From Amia ocellicauda (lineage: Eukaryota > Chordata > Actinopteri > Amiiformes > Amiidae), in assembly GCF_036373705.1 (NCBI RefSeq), contig NC_089855.1, positions 3,930,501 to 3,994,500 of the forward strand: 64,000 nt of DNA, written 5' to 3'. Of the stretch, positions 1-9,848 are shown in pieces. Made by a program: the position numbers and the translations under genes. Positions within the stretch are counted from its first letter, which is position 1. Every line of letters starts with the position of its first letter. The notes under the pieces are model-generated. The model did not search any database and had not been told where the DNA came from. It worked only from the letters and a program-made list of their open reading frames with translations.

Positions 1-436
1 ACAGTTATTACCAAACATTATTATTATCTATATTTACAAATAATAATATATTATTTTTTTAATACGTCTTTAAATCTGGTCTTTTTCAAGTTTTAAAAAT
101 ATATTATTCTGCAAACAATATTCTGTCACATTAAGTAACAGCAAAAGCAAGTTATTTAAAAATATAACAGCAGAGGTTGCACACCCCTTGCAAACAAAAT
201 TAAAAGCGTTATATCATCATTAAATTGATCCACATGTAATCAATGGCATGATCAAGGGAAAAAAGCTGAGATGTTATCACAATTAGAAAAGTTGCATTAC
301 ACAGTCCTGTGGGGTGTATTCTTCAGATTAAAATACTGAATTCTTTCTCTCATATTGAATATGCTATCATCTTTACAAATGGTGTAATAATGAAAGACAA
401 CACTAGTCTGTTCTGAAGACGAGTACAAGACACTTA
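1..436 (-). other. Intron 1 of an OR gene (OR0) truncated by the left window edge
   Basis: Read on the minus strand, this stretch matches the OR1 intron at about 12860-13307: an AT-rich start, the ACAGTTATT block, the run of AAAGCAA and CACATTAAGTAAC words, and the same order up to the donor. It contains no coding sequence. In OR1 the matching point (about 12868) lies 222 bp upstream of the ATG, so the OR0 coding exon should start a few hundred bases beyond base 1. Seen: the similarity. Inferred: the off-window gene. Confidence 0.75.
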
Positions 437-540
437 CCAACTCTGAAGGTTCAGTTAGACTGAAGCGCTTGATTGAGGACCTGAACACACACAGCTTTAT
501 ACCAGGTCCCAGTCCACTGGGGCTCTACAGGCTGTAACAC
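437..540 (-). promoter_or_regulatory. OR0 core promoter and non-coding exon 1
   Basis: The minus strand carries the same cassette as the four complete OR genes. It has CCAGTGGACTGGGACCTGG, then a TATA box (TTTATA on the plus strand at 496-501), a short exon with TTCAGTCTAACTG, and a donor GGTAAGTG with the intron starting at 437. The spacing of TATA to donor is 64 bp, within the 63-69 bp seen in the other copies. Transcription would run leftward, out of the window. Confidence 0.75.
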
Positions 541-1098
541 AAAGGCAATTAGAGCAATTAGTTCAACTCATTAGGCCGTCACTGAGGACTGAAGTTTACA
601 TCACACAACATTTCTAAAGAAACACACTGGGGAACAGCAGACTTTTTGACCCTTTGACCTATTTGTTTAAGATGCGTCTTGGAAAGAAAAAAGATACAAG
701 AGTAAACAACATTGTGTGAAGGGAGCTTCTATCAGTTCTGCAGGATATTGTTTCTACTGAGGAGAGTAGAGGCCACAGCTGTGTAGAGGACTGCAGGGAA
801 ACACTTTGATGGGAAAACAGACAGATTTCAGAAGATAATATTTTACTGTTTACAATATACCATTACCCCTCTATTGTATATTTTATTATAAGGGAGCCAT
901 CCAGTTCTTGCTGTATAATACACACATAAATCTTCAGTTCTGTAGTTGCAGGCTGTTACTCCAGTGTATCAGTCTAATAAACCAGCACCAGGCTGCCACT
1001 CAGTCAGAAGCTTTTGTTTCTCATTGTGAGTAGGATGGCCCTGGAAACCCTGAGACACAATACAAGTGAAAGATGTTTAATGAGCTTTCAAGTTTTAT
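541..1098 (-). other. Conserved OR upstream module (OR0 copy, uninterrupted)
   Basis: On the minus strand this holds the module found upstream of every OR in the window: the TTTATTAGACTG block with CAGCCTGCAAC, the CTCTACACAGCTGTGGCC block, CTTCACACAATGTTG and GGCCTAATGAG. It has no insertions and so serves as the reference empty copy for the TRIM and Tc1 insertions in OR1 and the 5.3-kb insertion in OR3. No ORF of note. Confidence 0.7.
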
Positions 1099-1105
1099 TT
1101 GTGCA

Positions 1106-1292
1106 ATATAGACCACAAAGGGGACATTGCATGTTACCATGGGGCAGAGACCCTCCCTCTGCCTGCTTTAACTAGTTCAGCTGTACTACATAATGCAGGC
1201 AGAGGGAGGGTCTGCCTGAGAGAGCATTTAAAACACTGAGTTCTCTGTGGTAACAAGTGATGTCCCATCACCCTTTTGGGTAGTATTCTATT
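1106..1292. repeat. Hairpin MITE-like repeat, family H copy 1
   Basis: Two inverted-repeat layers are visible. The inner arms are CAGAGACCCTCCCTCTGCCTG and its near-complement at 1197-1215, around a loop with GTACTACATAATG. The outer ends are CAAAGGGGACAT..GTTACCA and TGGTAAC..TGTCCC..CCTTTTGGGTAG. Related copies or pieces occur at 15667-15787, 32127-32322, 32573-32750, 57225-57330 and 62995-63250. No coding capacity. It is probably a non-autonomous DNA element; the superfamily is unassigned. Confidence 0.6.
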
Positions 1293-2765
1293 ATTCAGGA
1301 TTTGCAACCTTTCATTTTAACCTGTGATGGCACAGCTGTTGGTGGGGGCTGGATTGTCTCTCATCAGCGTCGGCAGCTGTGTCTCATTTATGTGCTTTGC
1401 ACCAGGTAGTTAGATCCACCTACCGCGCTGCTGAGGTACAGCAATCAGTACCCTCACCACAGCTGCGCTTCACCTTGTATACAGATCTTTGTTTTGGATA
1501 GTTCCCCCACATGTTTTTCCCTCTCTTGGCAGAGTATAATTCCCTGAAATGGCTATGGCAGGGTTCCCCAATAGGTGGCCCATGGGCCACATCTGGCTAT
1601 GCGAAAGGTTAATTTGTGTCCCTCTTGTGGCCAGCAACACACATGCTGCTTCAAGCAGCTGAGTTTTTAATTTTTATTTCAAATTTTTGGGAATATTCAG
1701 ATTCTCTGAATACAGCTGGGAATTACAAAATGTTTTTCAAATATTGCGAGAAAAATAATAAGGAATGAGTTAAAACACTTTCAGTCACCTGTAGTTTATG
1801 AATTTACCATTTCCAATAATATACACTAAAGTACACTAAATGAGTGCATTTATATATCTAAAAAGTACAAAGTAGACTTTGAAAACAGACTGTTCAATTA
1901 GGAGTGAACGGATCATTTTTGCTTTGTTCTGCTTTGTTAGGACATGCAAAGACAGAAACAATTATTGGTAATTTTTATGTGTGTGTATGTTTGTTTGAAT
2001 GAATGACAATGCAATTAACATTCATATTTAATGGGATGATTCATTGTTGATGTTGTTATTAGAATTTTCTCACCATTCACATCAAAACAGTTTGTTAATT
2101 GCTGCCATAATTATGATTGACACTCTAAGTTTAAGTTGACAAGGTAATTGTGACTTAATTTGATTTAATTGTGAAAAGCTTAAAAGGAGAGAGAAGTAAA
2201 CTAGTTGGCAGTGGCTGTAAGAAGGCTGATCTAGTTGGACGCACTTCACATTCAGGAGTATGTCCTTAATCTTTGTTTGTTTGTTTGTTTGTTTGTTTGT
2301 TTGTTTATGTATTCGAACCGGCTGGAGCCAGAGAGCTATTTACTTGTTACATTGTGAACCATCTTGTGTTTTGGGAATCTTCAAAGACCTTGATTACGGT
2401 TGAGCTGTGAGCTGTTTACTTTTGCCTTGGAGAACTTTGTCACTATAAATAAACTGCACTTCTTATTACTTCACTTCAACTCTGAATCTCCTGCAATTTT
2501 TTATGCCCACGCAATGGCCAGAACTTTGCATGCAAAGATAAAATTGAAAGTTGAATTTCTTTATGCCACAACTGTCCTTGTGATCCATAAAACCACATCC
2601 ATCCAGGAAAGCCCAACAGCAGAATTCCTTTGTGCTGCATGCCATTTTGCAAAAAACAAGAAGTCTTTCACTAAATCTGAGCTTTTAGATCATGTGCTAT
2701 AGGTATGTTGGAATAAGTGTAAAATCACAAGGAAAAAACAAACAATATGTATCATAGAGCTGGAC
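1293..2765. other. Intergenic stretch without a recognised gene
   Basis: I see no supported gene. At about 1566-1650 the text GGTTCCCCAATAGGTGGCCCA resembles the start of hAT-derived repeats, and a similar word sits at 33750. At 2272-2307 there is a (TTTG)n microsatellite. The ORF at 2400-2702 shows no domain I recognise and is not called. Confidence 0.5.
2272..2307. repeat. (TTTG)n microsatellite
   Basis: About nine near-perfect TTTG tetranucleotide units in a row. Confidence 0.9.
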
Positions 2766-3767
2766 ATAAGAACATAAGAAAGTTTACAAACGAGAGGAGG
2801 CCATTCAACCCATAGTGCTCGTTAGTGTCCACCCGTTAGCTAGTGTCCATTAATGTCTATTTTTAAATGTTCCCAAGTTTTCAGCTGGGGAGTTTGTTCC
2901 AGATTGTGACAACTCCGTGTGAAGAAGTGTCTCCTGTTTTCTGTCTTGAATGCCTTGAAGCCCAATTTCCATTTGTGTCCCCGGGTGCGTGTGTCCCTGC
3001 TGATCTGGTTTGATGCCCTTCATGATTTTGAAGACTTGAATCAAGTCCCCTCTGTTCCAGACCTGGAATAAGTCTGGTTGCTCTCTGAACTGCCTCTAGA
3101 GCAGCGATACCTTTCTTGAAGTGTGGAGCTCTAACTAGTGCATTGTACAGTCTTAACATGTCTTCCCTTGTTTTAAATTCTTCTTAATCTGCCAGGTGTC
3201 CCTTTGAATAACCTGTGCTGCTAAGATTGTATCTGCTGAGCCACCTATTTTACATTACATTATTTGTCATTTAGCAGACATTCTTATCCAGGGAAACTTA
3301 CATTTGTACCCATTTACACAACTGGGTATTTTACTGGAGTACCTTGCTCAAGGGTACAACAGCACTGCCCCACCCAGGATTTGAACCCACAACCTTCCAG
3401 TTATGAGTCCAGAGCCCTAACCACTACTCCTGATTTTAGTATAATCTGCAAATGTGACAAGTTTGCTAACTATCCCAGAGTCCAGATCATTGATATAGAT
3501 TAGAAAAAGCAAAGGCCCTAGTACTGATCCCTGTGGAACTCCACTAACAACCTCAATCCAGTTAGAAGCAACTCCGCTAATCGACACCCTCTGTTTCCTA
3601 TACATCAACCAGTTCATAATCCATCTACTTACATTACCCTGAATGCCTACAGCTTCCAATTTGAGGATCAGTCTTTGGTGTGGAACCTTATCAAAAGCTT
3701 TTTGAAAATCTAAGTATATCATATCATATGCTTTCACATGATCTACAGCTGCGGTTTGCATGTTCAA
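2766..3767 (-). pseudogene. CR1-like non-LTR retrotransposon fragment (reverse transcriptase and 3' end)
   Basis: On the minus strand the sequence encodes a broken LINE reverse transcriptase. DMIYLDFQKAFDKVPHQRL, then SGVPQGSVLGPLLF (finger/palm motifs) and a FADYTK sequence at the normal FADD catalytic box, so the second catalytic Asp is lost. Further left come the C-terminal [19 protein letters not shown] and IMKGIKPDQQGHTHPG segments and the 3' terminus with repeated TTCTTATG words (plus-strand CATAAGAACATAAG at 2766). Stops and frameshifts occur throughout, and a SINE interrupts it at 3253-3432. The same family occurs at 3837-4618 (plus) and 54134-55640 (minus). The CR1/L2-like assignment rests on the protein motifs and is from family knowledge. 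Confidence 0.85.
3253..3432 (-). mobile_element. tRNA-derived SINE inserted in the LINE
   Basis: The minus strand reads as a fish tRNA-headed SINE. It has an A-box-like TAGTGGTTAGGGCTCTGG, a B box GGTTCAAATCC (plus 3377-3388 region), and a tail GTAAGTTTCCCTGGATAAG..TCTGCTAAATGAC. It splits the LINE sequence GAGCCACC-ATTTTAG (the uninterrupted version is at about 55000) and is flanked by the 6-bp duplication ATTTTA (3247-3252 and 3433-3438). Confidence 0.8.
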
Positions 3768-3783
3768 AAAATTCTAAAAAAAT

Positions 3784-3836
3784 TCAGATGAGACCAAAAT
3801 CGAGCTCTTTGGCTTCAACTCAACTGACCGTGTTTG
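3784..3836 (+). pseudogene. 53-bp scrap of DD34E Tc1 transposase gene
   Basis: TCAGATGAGACCAAAATCG onward through CTCTTTGGCTTCAACTCAACT and CGTGTTT matches 24359-24411 and 44849-44901, the codons around the first catalytic Asp ([11 protein letters not shown]). It sits exactly between two oppositely oriented LINE halves, with no Tc1 termini. It is not an autonomous element but a filler at a junction. Confidence 0.85.
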
Positions 3837-4618
3837 TGGGCCGAGACCTGGCAAATGAAATTCAATGTGGACAAGTGCAAGGTAATACATGCAGGTAACA
3901 AAAATGTCCACTATAATTACTCTATAGGAGGTACAGATCTAGATGAAGTAACGCATGAGAAAGACCTAGGAGTCTATGTGGACTCCTCACTTTCTCCATC
4001 CAAACAATGTGGGGAAGCAATAAAAAAGGCAAACAGAATGCTAGGGTATATTGTCAAAAGTGTAGAATTTAAAACAAGGGAAGTAATGTTCAGATTGTAC
4101 AATGCACTAGTTAGAGCTCATCTGGATACTGTGGACAGTTCTGGGCTCCACACTTCAAGAAGGATATTGCTGCTCTAGAGGCAGTTCAGAGGAGAGCAAC
4201 CAGACTTATTCCAGGTCTGAAGTGAATGTCCTACTGAGAGACTGAGGAACTGAACCTTTTCACCCTGGAACAGAGGAGACTACGTGGGGACATGATCCAA
4301 GTCTTCAAAATCATGAAAGGCATCGACCACATCAAACCAGAGAAGCTTTTCCAGATCAGCAGGGACACACGCACCCAGGGACACAAATGGAAATTGGGCT
4401 TCAAGGCATTCAAAACGGAAAACAGGAGACACTTCTTTAGACAGAGAGTAGTCACAATCTGCAGTAAACTCCCCAGCAATGTGGTAGAAGCTGAAAGTTT
4501 GGGAACATTTAAAAATAGACTGGATAGGATCCTTGGATCACTTAGATGGACACCAAACGAGCACAATGGGTCGAATGGCCTCCTCTCATTTGTAAACTTT
4601 CTTATGTTCTTATGATAG
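3837..4618 (+). pseudogene. CR1-like non-LTR retrotransposon fragment, 3' half
   Basis: The plus strand encodes the downstream part of the same LINE family: WQMKFNVDKCKVIHAG, then EKDLGVYVDSSLSPSKQCG, KKANRMLGYIVKSVEFKTR and, after frameshifts, RRLRGDMIQVFKIMKGIDHIKP and KLPSNVVEAESLGTFKNRLD. It ends in CTTATGTTCTTATG at about 4614. The RT catalytic motifs lie upstream of this breakpoint and are absent. It faces the minus-strand copy head to head. Non-functional. Confidence 0.85.
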
Positions 4619-4667
4619 TAGAAATTGTATAAGCAATCGCTTTTTTGCATTTGCATACGAAAAAACA

Positions 4668-4870
4668 AAACACGGTTATCTTTCGAGTCAGAAGCACTGC
4701 CCAAGGGGGAGAGGTTTTCAGCGCGCATCGCTGGAACGCATCGAAGACTTTTGTCTATCAAAGCTGCCATTGGCCCTTGTGCCCGTCACTCAAACAGGAC
4801 CCTTCCGCTTCCTGTTTGTATAAAAGGTGACGTCTACACAAGGACTTCCTCTTTTTGCCCTTCGCCTTGA
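4668..4870 (+). repeat. Left inverted terminal repeat of DIRS element
   Basis: It contains GGTTATCTTTCGAGTCAG, CACTGCCCAAGGGGGAG, GACTTTTGTCTATCAAAGC and CTTCCTGTTTGTATAAAAGG. The reverse complement of essentially the whole block is at 9063-9256. The TATAAAAGG (4818-4826) is a plausible promoter TATA. Confidence 0.85.
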
Positions 4871-5652
4871 TTCGTCAAGACGTGTAAGTGAGCCTCTGTG
4901 TTTGTCCAAACCAGAAATCTGTGTTTTTCGTTTGGCTGGCAGTACATACTGTGCTTTCCTTCCACCGTTTCGCTACCCTGTTGTTGCCCTGTTTTTTTAA
5001 CCCAGCGCTCCAGTGCAGTAGCGTGTGGTCGGCGTGTAGTACCCCTCCCCTACTGTGTTGTGCTGCGTTGCCGGTGGAGTCACGCTTACAGCGGCAAGTC
5101 CCGCTAGGCGCTCCACTGTCGCGAGAGCTCCTTGGCTGCTGTTGTGCCTTCGGTGCCCATGCTGACCAGAGCACTCACTGCATGCGCACGTCGCAGTGCA
5201 CGAGTGTGGTGCTGACGGGATGGAGAGACCCCGTTCCTTCTCCTCCCGCCCGGGCCGCTATGCCACGTGTGGCCACTGCACGCTACCGGCTTGGAGTGGT
5301 GACGTGATCTGCCCACTCTGACTGGGACCGGACCAGGGGAGCGGAGCAACTGTGGGCCTCCCTTTCCCAGAGCACGTGGGGTCCCAGTCACGTCCTAGAA
5401 GCTGGCGTCGCCGCCGTGTCGTCAGGCTCTCCACTTCTCCAAGCAAGGGTGGGGCTTCGGTGGATTCTGCTGTCCACCTAGCCCTTAGCCCCTCTGTTTC
5501 CTCTGTCAGGCCAGTGACTGCTGGGGCTTCTGTCCCAACGCTGGCTGTGACAATTAGGGGACAGCGGTCGCAGCGGCCCTTCCACTACTGCCTGACCTCC
5601 TAGAGGAGTTACAATCCTCCTGGGACCACCCGGCAACGGCCCCCGCCCAAGC

Positions 5653-6163
5653 ATGGGCAGGCGAGGTCTACGCCAGGACCCAGGGTGCATAGGAAGCAAG
5701 GCTGGTGGATTTCCCCAGGGTGAATTCCACCATCTCGGCATTGGTGTCTTTGCCCCCCCTCTCTACGATGCCAAGGGACCTACCTCGGGGGCCCCACAGC
5801 CTGCTGGAGAGTTGGCTGCGGTGGCAGACGTCCTAGTGACGGTCATGCGCGATGGGGCACGTGCAAATGGCCGTTCCCTGGCAGCCATTGTGGCGAGACG
5901 CTGTCAACTCTGGCTTTCCCAGGCGAGGTGAGTCCTGGATGCAGACAGGACTCGGCTGATGGATGCCCCCCGGGTTCACATTTGGACCGTCCATGGAGGG
6001 CATGTTGGCACGCTCCCTTCAGGAGAGAGAGCAGTTGCTACAGCTAGCCCGAGTGTACCCCCAATCAGCACCTCTGGGCCAGGCCCGCAGACAAACTGCA
6101 GGGCCTAGAAGGCCAGCCCCCAGGCAGCAGCAGCCCCACCCTCCTGCTGACCTGCGCCAGTGA
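5653..6163 (+). pseudogene. Gag-like region of DIRS element
   Basis: Two plus-strand frames (5653-5931 and 5963-6163) give an Ala/Gly/Arg-rich protein. It has a helical stretch (ELAAVADVLVTVMRDGARAN..LAAIVARRCQLWLSQ), then REQLLQLARVYPQ and a basic Gln/Pro tail. Position before the RT and composition fit a DIRS Gag, but there is no zinc knuckle and similarity to Gag is inferred mostly from context. Frames shift between the two pieces. Confidence 0.5.
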
Positions 6164-6334
6164 CTCATCAGCAGCCAGGCGTCTACCCAGGCCCGCCGCG
6201 GTAGAGCCAGGCCTAATGCCAGGAACGGGCAAGAGGACGGGCAGCGGACCTCCGCCCCCTCCACCTCCCGCACTGCGGTCCTGAAGCGTTCCAGCAGCCT
6301 CTGGCCCACCCATACACCCCTTCAGAGGCATGGT

Positions 6335-6700
6335 GTGGACGCGAGTGAGGGACCCTTTGCAGTGTGTGGCCCTCCGGGGCAGCATGAGGGATTTTATTCC
6401 CCATACTTCCTTGTGCCCAAGAAAGATGGATCCATCTTGGATCTGAGATACCTGAATCGCCGCCTCAAGGTGTTGCGTTTCAAGATGCTCACCCTGCGTG
6501 CCATGTCTCAGGCTATCAAGCCTGGAGACTGGTTCACCTTGCTGGATTTGAAAAATGCCTACTTTCACATCCCCATTGCGCAGGCGCACAGGAAGTTTCT
6601 CCGCTTCGCCTTCGAAGGCCAAGCGTTTGAGTTTGCTGTTCTCCCATTTGGCCTGTCTCTAGCCCCTCACACTTTGTCCAAGTGCATGGATGAGTACTGG
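6335..6700 (+). pseudogene. DIRS reverse transcriptase, N-terminal part
   Basis: The reading frame gives FYSPYFLVPKKDGS, ILDLRYLNRRL, LLDLKNAYFHIPI and LPFGLSLAPHTLSKCMDE, the fingers and early palm of a DIRS or gypsy-like RT. The sequence then jumps to CQLSR, and later QVQFLGLRLDS, without the YxDD catalytic box or the following connection. A deletion of several dozen codons near 6695 has therefore removed the active site. Confidence 0.85.
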
Positions 6701-6705
6701 CCCCC

Positions 6706-7330
6706 TTGCGTTGTCTTGTGCCAACTCAGCAGGTGCAGTTCCTCGGACTGCGCCTCGATTCCATTGCCATGCTGTCCATGCTGGTGCCAGAGAGAGTTGC
6801 CTCCATACACACGTGTCTCTCCCTCTTCCGGTTGAGAGCCTGCGTCAGGGTGTCCCTTTGCCAGAGGCTGCTGGGCCTTCTAGTGGCTGCGTCCCAAACC
6901 CTCCCCCTCGGCCTCCTTCATTTAAGGCCTCTGCAGTGGTGGTTCGGGTCCCATGGGATGTATCCTCGCCGCGACAGAGCACGTCAAGTGACAATTACTC
7001 AAGCGTGCTGGAAGGCGCACCGTTGGTGGTGGAGCCCTTCGAATTTAACCCTCGGTGTGCCCTTGGGGCCAATCTGCCACTGAGTGGTGTTGACAACGGA
7101 CACCTCCAAGCAAGGTTGGGGAGCTGTCTGCACTCACTCACTCACTCACTTTCCCTCACTGTACTATATATATACGCTAGTGCGTCATCTGCTTCTATGG
7201 ATGCAGCCTCAGCTGCGCTCCATCAGAGCAGCCCACCTCCCGGGCATCTCCAACGCGGCGGCGGACCTCCTATCTCGGGGAGGCCCCCTGGTGTCGGAAT
7301 GGCTCCTCCACCCACTGGTGATTCAGTAGC
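6706..7330 (+). pseudogene. DIRS RT connection and RNase H remnant
   Basis: Frame 6706-7083 gives VQFLGLRLDSIAMLSMLVPER and CQRLLGLLVAASQTLPLG, the part joining RT to RNase H. Frame 7084-7329 gives LTTDTSKQGWGAVC (the RNase H Asp region) and AAHLPGISNAAADLLSR (the C-terminal Asp region). The middle of the RNase H is replaced by an ACTC microsatellite and a TATATA stretch at 7136-7175. Downstream, AEVDLFASAESTHCPLWFS (another frame, about 7350-7405) is also typical of DIRS. Confidence 0.75.
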
Positions 7331-7595
7331 TTGGAGCCGCTACGGAAGGGCAGAGGTGGATCTCTTCGCTTCGGCAGAGTCCACACATTGCCCCCTATGG
7401 TTCTCCGTTCGGGATCAGTCAGGGACCCTTGGGATTGACGCGCTGGCCCACACGTGGCCGTGCTGTCTCCTCTACGCATTCCCACCATTCCCTCTTCTCC
7501 CAGTGGTTCTGGAAAAGATCAGGCAGGAACGAGTGACAGCGCCTCGCTGGCCCCGCAGACTTTGGTTTGCAGACCTGGTCTCCCTCTTGGTCGGG

Positions 7596-8087
7596 TTTCG
7601 CTTCGGCCTAATCCTGCGTTTCTCCCGAAAGTGCTGTCTCCTTTCCATATCATCCGGCCTATTGAGTTGATGGATTTCCATCCTCCTCCCTTCTCTTCGG
7701 CTACACCTGTTGTGCCCGCTGTGGGCTCTCAGGTGCTATTTGGAGCGCACCAAGGACATTCGACGCTCGGACCAATTGTTTGTGTTCTACAGAGCATGGA
7801 CGTGGGGCCAGGCGCTTTCAAAGCAGCGCCTATCGCACTGGATTGTTGACACCATTACCACGGCTTATGAGTCAACTGGAGCCCCAGTGCCTGAACACCT
7901 GGTGGCCCACTCAACTCGAGGTGTAGCCACATCGTGGGCCCTTTTTCAAGACACCCCACTGGCAGACATCTGTGCGGCTGCGAGTTGGGTCTCGCTTCAC
8001 ACCTTTGTTCGGTTCTACAGGCTGGACGTGACAGGCCCAGTTCCTTCTATTGGAAATCCGGTGTTGGCTTCAGTTGAGTCTCAGTAG
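7596..8087 (+). pseudogene. DIRS tyrosine recombinase (frameshifted)
   Basis: A first frame gives FLPKVLSPFHIIRPIELMDF. After a frameshift near 7705 the frame ending at 8087 gives CPLWALRCYLERTKDIRRSD, SKQRLSHWIVDTI and AHSTRGVATSWALF, followed by ADICAAASWVSLHTFVRFYRLDV. The HxxR box (His67 and Arg70 of the 125-residue frame) and the nucleophilic Tyr (Y103, FYRLDV) are intact. It would integrate or resolve the DIRS circle. The lost frame makes this copy a pseudogene. Confidence 0.85.
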
Positions 8088-8189
8088 CCTGTCAGGCACT
8101 GGCTCCTGGCTTTTCTATCCCTGTCTGCCCCTGTTGAGCATGCTTGCGAAAAGCAATGCAGAACCGTTATCCCTTCCTACCGGACTGTG

Positions 8190-8730
8190 ACTTGTATACA
8201 GTTCATTCAGTAGGTTGGAGTGCATGTGTTTTTTTACACCTGTACCCCGCCATTGTACATAGTTCCTTTGTCAGCAGGCCTGTGGCCCCACCCTAGCTAA
8301 ACTGGCTGTGCTGAGGGCCGCTGCTGCTGTATTCAGCGGTAGGCTTTGAGTTTATTCTTGTGCCCCGCTGTGTATATAGTTCATTTATTGACATCAGTAG
8401 AGCATCTGTTGCCACTAGCTGCTGGTCGGCAGCTCCTGTGTCCTGCGTGTGGTGCATGAACTGGCTCCTGCGCCCCGCAGTGTATATAGTTCTTTAGAAT
8501 AGACAGCTGAGCTTGTCCGCTCCTTATTAAGTTGAGCGTGGACAACTGCTCCTGTTGTTAGCGAGGGCACTTGTGCTTCACTATGCATATAGTTCCATTG
8601 CCAGCAGTCTGTGGCCCCTGCCCTAGCTATGCTAGATGTGCTGGAGGCCACTGCTGCGGTGTCCAGCGGAAGGCACTTGAGTTGGTTCTTGTTGGTCCAT
8701 TGTGTATATAGTTCCATTATTAATAATTGA
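8190..8730 (+). repeat. Degenerate ~110-bp tandem repeat at 3' side of DIRS
   Basis: The word TATATAGTTC (or CATAGTTC) recurs at about 8258, 8373, 8483, 8588 and 8706, spaced 105-118 bp. The intervening text is alike (CAGCAGGCCTGTGGCCC, GCTGCTGCTGTATTCAGCGG, TGCCCCGCTGTG). The same units occur in the second DIRS copy at 25116-25360, so the array belongs to the element, not to the site. Confidence 0.7.
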
Positions 8731-8939
8731 ACTATCCAGCAGTGGCTATCTAGTCTGGTTAGCCCACTGTATGTTGAGCACGAGGTGCGAGACTACGCCC
8801 TGTGCTTATATGGTATGGTCTTGGTATTGGCCCCGCTCCTAGTCCTGCTAGTAGACCATGAGGCCGCTATTACTAGGCTTCACGGTAGACACAAGGTCTT
8901 GTTGCCCGTGGACACACCATTGCTTACAGTTACAGTTTG

Positions 8940-9275
8940 GTTATACTGTAACTCCTCCCCCTTGGGCAGTGCTTCTGACTGGAAAGATAACGATGGGTTG
9001 CGTATGCAACCCCAGTTATCTGAGAAAAGAAGGGTTGCAAGATCATGCGGGAGTTCGAGCTCCCGGCAAAAAGAGGAAGTCCTTGTGCAGACGTCACCTT
9101 TTATACAAACAGGAAGCGGAAGGGTCCTGTTTGAGTGACGGGCACAAGGGCCAATGGCAGCTTTGATAGACAAAAGTCTTCGATGCATTCCAGCGATGCG
9201 CGCTGAAAACCCCTCCCCCTTGGGCAGTGCTTCTGACTCGAAAGATAACTGGGGTTGCATACGCAACCCATTGTT
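8940..9275 (-). repeat. Right inverted terminal repeat of DIRS plus internal partial copy
   Basis: 9063-9256 is the reverse complement of the left terminal repeat. Just inside it, 8945-9020 holds another partial copy (CCCCCTTGGGCAGTGCTTC, AAAGATAAC, GCGTATGCAACCCC), resembling the internal complementary region expected in DIRS elements. The text between them (9020-9062) includes CGGGAGTTCGAGCTCCCG, a perfect 18-bp palindrome at 9048-9065. Confidence 0.75.
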
Positions 9276-9565
9276 TTTCCACATTGGCGCAGGACACAGA
9301 GGCTGAAAAGCACCCGATCAGGTTGCAACTCTGCTCCCCCATCACCTATACGATTAAGTATGAATCTATATAGTTTGGAAAAGATCATATTATTTGCTTA
9401 CATGTGCTTCACATAAAATGACCACTGGTGATTCTCAAACGCAGTATATATTTTCTTATTACAAATCGTATCATCCGGGTTTGTATATTTAGAATATATA
9501 GCGACGTAAAACAGTGAAGTGGTGCCATAAAGATTTGGGAATATCATTTAGTGAGGCACAAACTG

Positions 9566-9848
9566 GGGTGGCACGGTGGTTAGCGCCACTGCTTCACAGC
9601 TCCAGGGGTCCTGGGCTTGAGTCTGGGCTCAGGGGGCCTCGAGTTTGCATGCTCTCTCCGTGTCTGCATGGGTTTCCTCCTGGTACTCCGGTTTCCTCCC
9701 ACCGTCCAAACACATGCAGGTTAGGTTAATTGGCTGCTAAATTGCGACCCTTGGACTGGTGTCCTGTCCTGGGTGTATTCCTGCGTTGCGTCCTATGCCC
9801 AGCTTCCCGGCCCACATGGATAACCGGTTTCAAAAATAGATGGATGGA
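9566..9848 (+). mobile_element. SINE-like interspersed repeat with (GATG) tail
   Basis: GGTGGCACGGTGG at the head, TTTGCATGCTCTCTCCGTGTC and GGTTTCCTCC in the body, ACACATGCAGGTTAGG, and a tail ending ATAACCGGTTTCAAAAATAGATGGATGGA. This is a repeat type very common in fish genomes; I believe it is an RTE-linked or tRNA-like SINE, but the class is from memory. Flanks show no clear target duplication. Confidence 0.6.

Larger units (their letters stand above)
4668..9280 (+). mobile_element. DIRS-type tyrosine recombinase retrotransposon (decayed)
   Basis: This 4.6-kb element is noticeably richer in GC than its neighbours. It has inverted rather than direct terminal repeats, a gag-like region, a DIRS-type reverse transcriptase and RNase H, and a tyrosine recombinase at the 3' side. 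DIRS elements are known to copy through RNA and integrate a circular intermediate by a tyrosine recombinase without target duplication; inverted ends plus an internal repeat of the ends are their signature. All ORFs carry stops or frameshifts and the polymerase active-site region is deleted, so this copy should be inactive. A second fragment lies at 21905-25410. Confidence 0.85.

Noticed and set aside
2400..2702. 100-residue plus-strand ORF
   Set aside because: No recognisable motif, no splice or promoter context, and ORFs of this length are expected by chance; near the (TTTG)n repeat and LINE debris.
3253..3432. A tRNA gene on the minus strand
   Set aside because: A- and B-box words are present, but they lie in a SINE with target duplications; no cloverleaf or anticodon arm can be drawn.
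4888..5307. 139-residue ORF in the GC-rich start of the DIRS element
   Set aside because: Lies in the terminal repeat and leader of the DIRS element, overlaps other open frames in GC-rich DNA, and shows no Gag or other motif.
8190..8730. CRISPR-like array
   Set aside because: The repeat units are long (about 110 bp), degenerate, lack unique spacers and belong to a eukaryotic DIRS element.
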